Shown one piece after another: positions 22,171 to 36,985 of a stretch of DNA of 64,000 nucleotides. The notes under the pieces were generated by a model that made no database searches, was not told the DNA's origin, and was given only the letters and a program-made list of their open reading frames with translations. Where the stretch lies: the NCBI GenBank assembly GCA_028751875.1, contig CM054140.1:24839135-24903134 (forward strand), given 5' to 3'. The stretch's first letter is position 1, and each line of letters begins with the position of its first letter. This DNA comes from Rapana venosa. Lineage: Eukaryota; Mollusca; Gastropoda; Neogastropoda; Muricidae. Made by a program: the position numbers and the translations under genes.

Positions 22171-24100
22171 ATGGCTACTATACCAGTGTCCAGAATCTTT
22201 GCCAAGATGGTTTTCATGCTGAAGCGAGCGTTTCTGAACAAATGTCGCACCAAAGGGCACTACATGAAGATCTCGTGCTGTGTGCTGCTTTGTGCTCTCA
22301 TCCCCTACAACATCATGTTTTACACTCGGGGCTGTCGCCACACCAAAATCTTCTACAACCCTGACCAACCAGAATCATTTCGACATGGTCATCCACCCCA
22401 GCTTCCAAGCCATCTGTTTGCTCAGCCTGTGTTTGGGAAAGAGGCTGCAGAGAATGCGGTGAAGATGTTGGCGGCTCCTGTGGCTCCCATTGTCCATTTT
22501 GTTTGGTGCAACAATGATTATTTTCAGTACCAGAACTATCTGAGCATCCTCAGCATCTTCAAGCTCTTAAAGCCCACCGCTATTCACTTCCATTATGTGG
22601 ATTTGCCTGAGCTAGACGCTGATGGCTACTACCAGTTCTTCATGGACCTTAGGAAGGACTTGCCTAACTTGGTCTTGGAGCCAGTGAGCGCCAGGAAAGC
22701 ATGTAGTAACAATGTCAACACCAGATTTGACTTTGTCATAAATCTTTTGAACAAACATGGGGGTATATATGTTGGGGATAACATCGTTTTAGTTGAGTCT
22801 CTTTCGCAGTACAGAAAGAAGAGCTTTTCGTATGCTCTCAATGAAAACTGTATAGATGTGATTATGATGGAAAAGGGGTTTTTGGACACCAAAACGTCTT
22901 GGCCCAAATTGAGTGAGTTAGTTCATGACAAAGAGTCCAAGTTCACCTGTGCCACAGAGACATCATACGAGGAGTCGCTTGGCATGCCCTGCGTGTTTGT
23001 AACCAAGCAAGTCTTTCCTACCGATGTGTGGGAACTGAAGTCAGACTTTGGGCAGCTGGCTCGCAAGCTGACCTATGGAAGGACAGAAATCCTCAAACTG
23101 AAGCCAGCAAATTCCACAGTGATACCCAACATTGTTCACTATGTGTGGCTGGGAGACAACGAGTTCAAGTATTTCTCCTACCTCAGCCTGCTCTCTGCCC
23201 TCTACGTCCTTGACGCCGACATAGTCTACATCCATGGGGACGTTGAACCCAGAGGCCAGCATTGGGCCAAAATCAAAGGACACAAGAGAGTGACTTTTGT
23301 CAGTCGCGACGTTCCAGGAGCTATCTTCTCCGAGCCCATTGTGAAGTACCTCTCCCATGCCAGTGACTATTGGAGAGGAGATCTGCTGATCCGCTATGGG
23401 GGCGTTTACATGGACTGGGATGTGATCTGGGTCAACCCCATCCCAAAGGAGCTGCGGCGTTACGAGACTGTCGCCTGTCCTGATTTTCCTGCCACCGGGG
23501 CTTTTCCCGACGTCTTCAACATGGGGGTGCTTCTGGCTGGCCGGGGATCGCAGTACTGCGCTACTTCCTGGAGTCCTACCACCACTACCTGGACAGCGAC
23601 TGGTCGTACAACGCCATCCACATGCCCTACAAGGTGTACGAGAAACACCCAGATCTGCTGCATGTCAACAGACACATGCAGGTGAGCTTGTTGTCAGGAT
23701 GGCAGACAGTGGATATTGAGTAGCAAAACAACTCCTCTGATTCAGCATCATGTCTTTTGCTTACTTGACCCATGCGATAATGTCGCTTTCTTCACTTGCT
23801 GTGTAAATCAACATGTACATTTGTTCACAACTGTCACGTTTCTTTCTTTAATATTTTTTTTCATCCAAACAGTTTGACTTTGAGAAACATCACATTGTCA
23901 TCACCATAGGAAAGAACATGGAAAGTGAATCACAGAATGGCACATAGTGATTGCCATGTTTATGTGAGCTGTACATGAATACTGGCATTCATGCAAAGAG
24001 CTACTTAATTAAAGGAGATACTTGTTAGATAAATATGTACAACTGTTCAGGTAAAAATCATCATAAAAATTATCGCAGATATTGAGATAATGATATATGT

Positions 24101-24152
<52 letters not shown>

Positions 24153-24980
24153 TGTGTATATATATATGTGTGTGTGTGTGTATGTATATATATATGTTCC
24201 AATATCTTTCATACCATAAAGGACAGGTCTTAATCTACGAACAATAGCGCTAGCATGCACATGCATTTGAAATGAGATAACAGAGCAGAAATGAAACTTG
24301 GTTATTAAACAGGACTACCACATCCATGCCATTTCATAAATCAAAGAAAAGAGAGAATGCTGTTCTTGTAAATTTCAGCTGGGAGTAATTAGATACAGTA
24401 ATAATTTACAATAGCTTTGAACAAAGAGCAATTTTTAGGAATAGTTTTGATACTCAAACTCAGAAGAGCTTACTCTCAGTCAAGTATCATATCACTGATT
24501 AAGTCCATTATGAATCCTTAAGGCAAGCAGAAAAGTAATCTGAAAAACCCGTTCAGCTTTTCGGAAGAGTAGGCCATTGTGTCCCAGTGGGAATGGATGA
24601 CAAAACTGCATACACATGGGGACTGGATGAAGAAAAAAAAGCTCATGAGTGCTTATTCCATTTTCCTCAAAATAAAAGAACAAACAAAAAAAAAAAGGAA
24701 AAACATTAAGGACCAGTGTGATTGTCTTTTGTAGGTCATTTGTGCCAAAGGCCGGTGCCACCCAGTGTGGAATCCGAACTTCAAGGACCGCAGTGTTCAT
24801 CACCTCAGCTCAGCTCCCTTCGACTGGCACACAGACACCCTGGCCCTCCACTGGACCTACCCGGATCCAGACGAGTTTGGAGACGAGCAGAGTTTGTCTG
24901 AATCCATCACCATGTTTGCCTCCATCGCCAAGTACGTTCTCAGGAAGGCTGAACACCGCCTTGAGAAAGAACTGGCATAG
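22171..24980 (+). CDS. type II membrane glycosyltransferase with tandem GT32-like (DXD) domains
   Basis: Probable Golgi sugar transferase using a nucleotide-sugar donor with a divalent metal; acceptor unknown. Coding exons are 22171-23681 and 24735-24980 (CAG|GTGAGC donor, TTTTGTAG|GTCATT acceptor, phase 0). The start is the first in-frame ATG (gtgATGG context). A basic cytosolic end is followed by one signal anchor at about residues 32-51. Two related Gly_transf_sug domains follow. The first spans about 105-285 (IVHFVW..YLSILS..GGIYVGDN) and has GDN at 202-204 where DxD is expected. The second starts at about 318 (IVHYVW..YLSLLS..SDYWRGDLLIRYGGVYMDWD) and has an intact DWD at 415-417. One base seems missing at 23543-23546, after residue 458. 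In the shifted frame it reads LRYFLESYHHYLDSDW and joins exon 2 (VICAKGRCHPVWNPNFKD) to the TAG at 24978. Full length would be about 585 residues. The exact family is less certain than the fold. Confidence 0.85.
23543..23546 (+). other. apparent one-base deletion in a G run breaking the glycosyltransferase frame
   Basis: Upstream the frame reads MGVLLAGRG. Past the GGGG run the same frame gives low-quality protein, while the next frame reads IAVLRYFLESYHHYLDSD and continues to the splice donor in the phase needed by exon 2. A fifth G would make the exons one frame. An assembly or sequencing error in a homopolymer is the simplest explanation; a real null allele is possible. Confidence 0.8.
24098..24195. 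repeat. (TG)n/(TA)n compound microsatellite
   Basis: About 22 TG units followed by alternating TGTATATATA phrases within the intron. Confidence 0.93.
24540..24697 (+). mobile_element. SINE family A 3' half in the intron
   Basis: TTCAGCTTTTCGGAAGAGTA, GGCCATTGTGTCCCAGTGGG, TACACATGGGGACTGG, GCTCATGAGTGCTTATTCC and TTTTCCTCAAAATAAAAG, then a poly(A) run at 24684-24697. It ends about 37 bases before the splice acceptor, so the A-rich tail adjoins the branch-point region. Confidence 0.88.
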
Positions 24981-25019
24981 ATAGAGCTCTGTGAGAGTGT
25001 GCCTTCCTTTGCGAGCAGG

Positions 25020-25105
25020 TCAGTAGAGTGTGGATTGCACAGTGTCTGTGTGTGTGTGTTTGTGTCTGTGTGTGTTTGACTTTGTGTGTGTTTGTGTGTG
25101 TGTGG
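25020..25105. repeat. (TG)n-rich patch just after the stop codon
   Basis: Interrupted TGTGTG/TTTGTG phrases inside the likely 3' UTR of the glycosyltransferase gene. Confidence 0.75.
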
Positions 25106-25967
25106 TGTATCAAGTGTGTCAGCATAATAATTGAGAATACGTCTGGAAAGTGATTTGCTGTCAAGGACACGAGCATCTGACCTCACAAGTCATGTGGTTT
25201 GGAAGGTGACCATATTCAGAACATTCCAAGAGTGTGCATGATCGTTTTTGCATAATGTTACTAAAAGTAACTTAGTGTGGTTGATTAAACAAAATCCTGC
25301 TTTTTGAAATGTGCAACGTTTACTCCTGCCTGGTCTTCGTAACTTCGATTTGTTAAAAAGAACGAAGACCGTACACTGGTTAATAATTATCATACTGATC
25401 TAGTACAAAAATTGATGTCAGTATAATGTACAGTCAGTCTTGTACACACTATGGATTTGTGCATGCATGTGTTTTTTTTTCATTTTGTAAACTGAAGTGT
25501 TGGTGTGGCAGTTTTACCATGTTGACAAGAATGTTCCGTGTTAGGGGCTTCCGTCCATCTGGAGAGAAAGACAGGATACTAGTTGTTTTGTTTTGTTCAT
25601 TTGTTTGCTTTGAGCAGGAGCATCATGTAAGGTGGATGGATTTTGTGCCGTCATAGGGTGGCAGGCAGTCTGTGCAAGGGTCGGTCAGGCTGATGCAGCT
25701 GCTGGACTCTGGCACCAAGCGTCCTTTCTGTACCACGTGTGCTATGGTCTGCAACTTGAAAGCTGAATAACACCAAGTACAGCTGGTCTCACCAGGAGCA
25801 GTGTCGGTGTAGTTGTGGATATGAGCCTCTGACTTCTGGCTTGTGTTTTGATTAAGCTGAACCTGGCAGAGCCCATCTCTTTCTAGGCTGCATGCTGGGT
25901 ATCCTTGTGTTATCCATACCACCAACTGAGTAGCTGGCCCACTCATCCAAAAAGGATGGATGGATTT

Positions 25968-26095
25968 TATTACGTGTGGAACATGCTGTCCTTGCTGTTT
26001 GTGTGCAGGACATTTATTTGTAGTCTTACACAAAGGACTTGAGGAGGAGGAGGGGAGTGGAGTTGAATGTGAGCTCCAGGGGATAAACCCTTGGT
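25968..26095 (-). mobile_element. very old SINE family A fragment
   Basis: Plus-strand ACGTGTGGAACATGCTGTCC, GTGTGCAGGACATTTATTTG, TAGTCTTACACAAAGGACTT, GGGGAGTGGAGT and CTCCAGGGGATAAACCCTTG align in order with the reverse-complement SINE (ACGTGTGCGCAAGATGTTCT..CAGGGGTAAATATCCCCTTG). A 163-codon minus ORF (25623-26114) runs through it and is therefore not treated as a gene. Confidence 0.65.
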
Positions 26096-27312
26096 CAAAG
26101 TTGTAGCCAGTCATGCCCTGTCCAGCACCTTGGTCCCTCTGTCATTCCTGTAGCCTCGTTCAGCCCATTCTTATGCTGTCATGTGTAGAATCCTGGCCTA
26201 AGATCATCGTGTGAGATGACTGCCTGAGCCTTGTCAGTGTAGTCATGAGCTATCCTCTGGCACCGCTCTGTTGGCACTCCTGCCCTTGGGACCCTGCCCT
26301 GTGTCTGTCAGTGTCTTCCTGTGAGGTGACTGTCTTGTAGTAGCTGTCAGTCTTTTAGCTGCAGGCAGGGCTGTCCAGTACCACGGTGTTTGGATTCCTG
26401 CCTTGCTATTTTGTGAGCTCAGTGCCTAAGAAGAGTTGAACCTCGTCAGTCTGGTTGTTGCAGCCAGCCAGCCAGCCAGCCCTGTTGACCACCATGGATC
26501 TCTTACATGATGCTCCCAGAATTTGTCACTGGCTACACACACAACAGACTGGAAAAAACATTCAGTGTACTTTGTTGGTACTTTTTAGTGTGTGTGTACC
26601 CCTGAGAGAGGTTTGAAAGATGTTGTATTGCTGATATAGAACAAAAAAGCATGTGTGTTACACTTTTTTTACTTAATGGTTTGTTGGCTGTATTCCATTT
26701 TCTTGTTTTTTTCCTTTTTTTGTGGGGAGGGGGGGTGGAGGACGGTGGGTAGCAGGATGTGTGTGTGGAGGAAGAAGACATGTTTTTGCTATTCACATTG
26801 GTATGTGCAAAAGTTAATGCAACCCCCCTGAATTTTTAAATCTACATATGTCTACAGGTGGAAATACTTAATAGTTGCATTCATCTTGTTCGGTGTACAT
26901 TAGGTTTCTGTTGTGTTAAGACCAGTGAGGGAATACTTAAAAATGAATGTAGTGCCAATGTAAAACCATTTTGATGGAGTTTTAGAAAATAAGAGAAGAA
27001 AAAGGGATAAATTTATATGTGTTTAGAATGATTTATCTGGGATGAAAACCATGAAAGTGCAGGGTTTTTATTTTCTAAAACCAGCAACTAAAAAATATTA
27101 TAATTACCAGAATCCTGTGAGATATGAAAGTTTTACAGTCCTTAAGCTTTTGCAAATTTCACCAGATGACAACTTCACTGCTACTTAAATGCATTGGTTT
27201 TCCTGAAAATGGGCATGTGGTTTATGGCCTGATCTTGATCAAATGCTGCACATGTTTCATGGAGACAGGGGTAAAGGGAGGAAGCTGGCTAGCTGCTGGA
27301 TGGAAGAAGTTC

Positions 27313-27658
27313 ATTTATTTAATTATTCTTTTATTTTGAGGATAATGGAATAAGCGCTCATGTGCTTTTTTACATCTAGTCCCCATGTGTTTGCAGTTTG
27401 TCGTCCGTTCCCACTGGCACACAATGGCCTACTCTTCCAAAAAGTGTAACAGTTTTTAACGTGTGCGCAAGATGTTCTGCGTGCGTTTGCACATGGGACT
27501 TTGGTTTATAGTCTCATCCAATGGACTTTGCCTTGGGGGAGTGGAGTTGGCACTGATGTTAACTCCAAAGGAAAAATCCTCTTGAATGAGATTCGAACCC
27601 AAGTCAGCAGATCACGAGCACAATGCGCATCACTCTAACCACCAGACTATCCTGTCCT
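27313..27658 (-). mobile_element. full-length SINE family A copy
   Basis: Tail (TTTTGAGGATAATGGAATAA), CATCTAGTCCCCATGTG, GGCCTACTCTTCCAAAAAG, TTTATAGTCTCATCCAATGG, TGATGTTAACTCCAAAGG and AGATTCGAACCCAAGTCAGC. It ends in the reverse complement of the tRNA head (TAACCACCAGACTATCC). Divergence from other copies is moderate. Confidence 0.92.
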
Positions 27659-28153
27659 GTTAGACTAAGAGGTGGTGGTGTGATGATGAGTAGTGTGAGA
27701 AAAGCTGGACACTGCATTGTGTACCTAATCAAGTACCATGACAAATTAGGTCCTTTGTGATGTTTGTATACGTTGACAACTACTTTTTTTTAAAAAGTGT
27801 ATTCAATGAGTTATTTTTGCAACATGTTTTTTTTTTTTTTTACTAATATTAAAATTTGCCGAAAATGTTTATAAGCCAGAGGATTATTAGTTAATAAGTC
27901 AGTGCCTATGCATGCAAGAATGTTTCTGTTGAGTGAGTACTATGACTGTCAAGGTACCAGAGGACCCTGTATCAATGTGCCACTGTCATCACACGGTGAA
28001 GCGAGGCCTACCCAAGAGCTGACTGAGACTTAATAGCTGTGTGTTACAGAATTAAGTGATCCTTCCTGCAAATGCTGGTTTGAAAAGTATGTATAATATT
28101 TTAAGATTTCTTTAACCCCCCCCCCCACCTTCCCCCCTCCCCCCCCCCCCACC

Positions 28154-32210
<4,057 letters not shown>

Positions 32211-32212
32211 AT

Positions 32213-32300
32213 ATGACAGTGTGTGTGTGCAGTGTAGTGCGGTGCAGTGCAGTGTGTAGTGTTGTGTTATGCAGTGCAGTGCAGTGTATTGTAGTGAACA
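32213..32300. repeat. (GCAGT)n-like imperfect repeat
   Basis: Repeated GTGCAGTGCAGTGTAGTG phrases over about 90 bases. Confidence 0.75.
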
Positions 32301-33229
32301 GCCTAACCACCTGTGGATTTTCCTTTGTGAAATTCAGGCTGCATTTCCCAGGGTCAGGGCATCTTAGTTTGACACCATGTACTGTCCCCTTTTTTTCTTC
32401 CAATGTGTTAATTAATGTCTTGTCTGTGGGAGTGTGCTTTTTTGCTGAATATTTCTGAGGACACTTTCTTGGTGCTGTTGGTCATTTTACATGCTTTTAA
32501 ATGCATGCTGCACATGAGACTTCCCTCGTTCAGCATTGCAAAGAGCAGACCCTGACTCCAGGTCTGGTGGAGGATAGAGAGGAAGAGCAGATGGGCCCTC
32601 TGCTTCCCTGACAGCAGCTAGCTGCACCACCTTTAGGCTACAAGTATTATACTGCGATCACACCTGTGGATTTTGTTAGTATTCCTGATACTGTGATAAC
32701 ACTATTAGGTTTAGAGACTTTCATGTGCTCCAAGAATCCTTCAGTTATTCCTTAATCCATGTATTTCATGTTTGAGTTACAAACTTGAGGAGGGAGCTTG
32801 TGGTGTCAAAAGTTTTTTTGCCGTTTTTGTTGTTGGGTTGGTTTGGTTGTTGTTGTTTTTTTGGCTGCGTATATGATGTTTTTGTCCTGCCGTTTTCCAT
32901 GCCTTTTTAACCTGACCCCATACCTACCCTCATCATGTCAAATCCTCATGTTAAAAAATCCACAGAGTGTATTATCAGTGTGAAGCACCAGTGTCAAGAC
33001 TACCTGACAGGGCTGTTCTCTCTGCTTGCGACCATAATAATCATAACCTGATGGCATCAACCAGGCCTGAGAGATACAGGCACCTGCTGTGTTGGTCAGC
33101 TAATTTGAGCAGCTGTCTCAAAACTGCATCTGTAGTGTACAGTGGATGATGCTTGACTGCGTAGTCCCAGTCTTCCCAATGTGCCCATGGATAGCAAGCT
33201 GACTCCGGGGTAGGAGCTGGTCATAGTAT

Positions 33230-33360
33230 TAAAAAAAAAACCCACAACAAAAACCCCAAAACCAAAAAAACCGAAACCCGTATGGGTTTTGTAGGATTTG
33301 AATGTGCAACCTTCCAGCCAGGCATCCAACTAACCACTAACCACTGCAGCATGTCAGCTG
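33230..33360 (-). repeat. possible tRNA-like repeat head
   Basis: On the minus strand CAGTGGTTAGTGGTTAGTTG resembles a duplicated box A region, and GGTTGCACATTCAAATCC resembles box B. An A-rich stretch lies at 33231-33272 on the plus strand. It may be the head of another SINE family or a decayed tRNA. No second copy was noticed in the window. Confidence 0.35.
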
Positions 33361-36300
33361 ACTGTTGTGGCAACTTCTGTGGAAGATATGTTTTCTTCCA
33401 TTAGCATTTCAGAATATTGAATACTTTGCGACACTTTCATTTTGCATCAAGTCAGTAGAAGAAGCATTTTCTTTGAAATATTGCTTCTTATCCAGCCTGT
33501 TTGCATACTTCTGTATCCAAAACTGTCCTTCAGGGACTCTGTTTTTAAAAAAAATGGGCATATCACACTACAAATGACATTTTTTACATATGTATATATA
33601 TATATATATAACAAAAAGGTTAGTTATTTTGTAAGTTCTGTTATTTTTCTGCTTTGCCAAAGACAAACTATAATCTGATGTTGTTCTTGCAAAAACACTT
33701 CCACAAAAATGGTCTTCAGATCTAATAGAAGCTAGAAGAAAATGCATGTCATATTTACAGGTTTTAATTTGTGTGTCTTCCAGTACCTGACAAAAATGTG
33801 TTATGTAGTTCTCTAAATAACATGCAGCAGTGCAGTCTGTAAGATCTGAATCAGCCATTGTTGTCTATGGGGGATGTAGCCATAATATACATTAAAAAAA
33901 ATGGAAGATAAAGGTTTCCAGGTTTGTCAGTAACAGAACAGAGGAAATTTGCAGATTGAAAACAGTTTTCATCTGCAATCAGTTTGGTTTTTTTCCTTGA
34001 AACCTTTCCAGCCAGAATAAGTCGGCAATTACCAAAAGTTTTTAATATATTTTAAAAAAAGGAAACTTTGTGTTCATCCCTGAGGTTTTGTCCTCGGAGA
34101 ACATAGACTGTTGCAACTTTATTTACAGTTGCTGACTGAAAGTTTTATCATGGATTATTTTTCTGGTTGTTTTCTGGACATAGTACATTTCAGGAAATAT
34201 TGATTCAATGAATGTGTTCTATATGCTGTATGTGTCATTGTTTCTTCCATGTTTACTGTAAAACCATCATGAATTTGATCATGATCTGCTTCCTATAACC
34301 CAAGACTGCATTTAAAGCAAATCGTTACCCCAAAAAACAGAATGTGATTGCTTTGTGATTGTGTGTGCGTATTGTATTTCATAATTGTAGCTTGAAGGTT
34401 TTTTGTTTTGTTTTTTTCTGCAATATGCACACCAGTGATGTCTTTTTGATGAACTCCAACTCCGTCACTGTGAATTTTTGCCCTGTACATTTTCTCATGA
34501 TTCACTTTGAATTCGGCTAGAGCACATTTTGCACAAACAGGTGATGCCAATTCCAGATACTGTTGTTTTGTTAGGTTTTTTAAAAATCGTTTTATTGTGT
34601 GAACATTTGTCTTTAGATAAGATGTTACCCCCATTGCCACAATTCCTAGTGATGAATAATTTTATTTATAGACCTTAAGTTTAAAAAAACAACCCATCCA
34701 TTTCTATAAACAGACTTATTTCACCAGGAAAGAAAAGGATGTTGCATCCATAAATGCTGGGTGTTCTGTGCTGGACTTTTGATTGCAGATTGTTTTGTTT
34801 TTGTTTTTGTTCTTTGTTGTGTGTTGCTGATTTTCCATTTTACTAGTGGACGTTTGTTTTCCCCTCCACTGAAATATGAATTGCCTGTTGGCTGGTTTTT
34901 TGTAGTAAGTGCCTTTTTTTCCATGTATTATTTAGGTTTTCATAAGCTGTCTCTGTGGGTGGAATGTCTACTATTTACAGACTATTTTTTGTAATGAGGG
35001 TTGTTTTCTGGTTTGTTTCTTTCTGTAACTGGTGATGGAAGTGTACAGGAAAGATCAGGGTGCTGCTTGAAGTTTTGACTTGACAATATGTGTAACTACA
35101 AATAATTTGTCAGTTATCACTCTTTTAAAAAATAACAAAAAAGGTAGATCTGATGTCTCCCCAATGTGATTGGACATTTTCAGCCCTGGTATAATTATAT
35201 GGTTGTATAAGGTAGGCCAGAAGACGGTTTCTTTAGTAAGAAGAGGATCACTTATTTTGTTTTGTCAGTGAGCTAGTCAAGGTGTGCCCTTTTTCCCCCC
35301 TCAGTTACCCCAAGAAGTTGTCACTGTGAGCAGAATATCCCATATATAGCTACACTATTTACGTGCAGTAAAATTAGTTTAGCATATCCTAGTGCACTAG
35401 TAGAGCCTCTGGCTTATTTGGGTAGGTTGAGGTGGGGCAGGGAAAGTTTTTTGTTGTGTGTGTGTTACTAAGCGTTTTGTTGTTGGTGTTTTTTTTGTGG
35501 GTTTTTTTTTTGGGGGGGGGGGGATTTGTGTTTTGATGGGTTTTTGGGTGGGTTTTTGGTGTTGTTTTTTTTTTTGGGGGGGGGAGGGGTTGCTGCTGCA
35601 ACCTCTCCTAAAGGCTGACAGGAATGACAGTATTTTTAATGGGCATACTTGACATTTTTATGTATTCGCTATATTCACAGGGAAGAATAAACACTGGCAC
35701 TTGTGCGCACAAGCTGACATGAGAGACAACAATGAATTTGCAGCCTCAGTTTCACCATGTGCTATCACAGTTCAAAGCCAGCATGCTGTAGTGACTTGAT
35801 GATTCAGTCAGCATCATTGTAGTCAGTAGTGACACATTTGTCCGACCATTATCATTAAGGTTTTTACACTAGGATAGCTTGTTGCAGTCCGCCCCCCAGT
35901 GGAATTTTTTAAACATTTATTGCAAAGTGGAAAAAGGAGGGGTTGTTGTTGTTGTATTGTATTTATAGAAGCAGCAGATTGTATCGTAATATGTAACAAA
36001 ACCATGTTTGATTTTACAGAGGACAGTGGATGTTCTGTGGTTGATGTAGCCTCCTGTATCATCAGGATTCTGGGTCAAGTGTGTGTCATGCTAGTAGCTG
36101 TCTGTGCATGTAGGCATTTGCTGTGTCGTTTCCAAGTCTTGCTTGTGTGAGGGACCAGAAAAAAATGTGTTTTTCTGTTGTTGGGTTTTTTTCTTTTCAT
36201 TTTTGAAGTTTTATAATTTATGGAAGTTAAGGTGTGTTTTTTCACCTCATCTTTTACATATCTTGCTCATCTTGAATAGGTCTGTGTGTTACTTAAACCC

Positions 36301-36740
36301 ACAATGCTAGGAGAGGAAAGATGACAGATTTTAATTGGTATATAATAGAGATTCTAGTTGTAGTCTACATATGCCAGGTTGTTGATATTCACTGGCATGT
36401 TTGTTGATTGTGCCTGCTTACGGTGTATGTATGTATGCACTGTTTTTATCACAAGATTTTTTTAAACACCCAGGTGTAAGTGAATGCCCCCCCCCCCCTC
36501 CCCTTTTATTTCTTCTAGGGGGAGGTAGTATGACTCATTTGTGTTTATTTTTGTATTATTTTTTTGTCCTCACATTCAGTAAAGGCAGGATATCACGACT
36601 TGCATTGCTGTGCCTGAATTGATATTTTGTCATCCAGGAATGTACGGTCTGACTGGAAACTTCATTCATGGCCCAGGCCCAAAAGCTTTGTCAGTTATTG
36701 ACACAAGCTCAGTGCCAAAGCCTACATGAAAGTGTTATGT
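33361..36740. other. no recognised gene
   Basis: T-rich sequence. It includes a G-rich patch at 35500-35590 with runs of 10-12 G and GGGTGGG phrases that could form G-quadruplexes. ORFs are short and low-complexity. Confidence 0.5.
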
Positions 36741-36744
36741 TGTG

Positions 36745-36985
36745 AAAGTAGTGTTATGTTGAGATTGCCTTCAGCCATGACAAGCTCTTAGCGTAACAAT
36801 CTGCTCTCTCCTTTAAAGGAGGGGAAACCTTCTGAAGTCAGAGCATGGCTGCCTATGTGGCAAGGTACTTGAAAAACAGTCGTGCATGCAAACTTCCTCC
36901 TCCGGTGTGTCACTTTCAGTCTCTCGTACAGTGATTCCCAGGTGGTGGGTGAGTCAGAGTTGCATATTCCAGGTGACCCCAAGGT
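36745..36985 (+). mobile_element. dispersed repeat family C, copy 1
   Basis: Shares CATGACAAGCTCTTAGCG, AACAATCTGC, CTCCTTTAAAGGAG, ATGGCTGCCTATGTGGCAAG, GTACTTGAAAAACAGTCGTG and GTGATTCCCAGG with the copy at 56000-56215. Two related blocks 19 kb apart in the same order and orientation show a dispersed element, probably a SINE I recall as common in gastropods. Confidence 0.8.

Larger units (their letters stand above)
23682..24734 (+). other. second intron of the glycosyltransferase gene (coding exons 1 and 2)
   Basis: GTGAGC..TTTTGTAG intron. It contains a (TG)n(TA)n microsatellite at 24098-24195 and a SINE family A fragment at 24540-24690 just before the acceptor. Confidence 0.85.

Noticed and set aside
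25623..26114. 163-codon minus-strand ORF with several cysteines
   Set aside because: It overlaps an old SINE family A copy and lacks splice or homology support.
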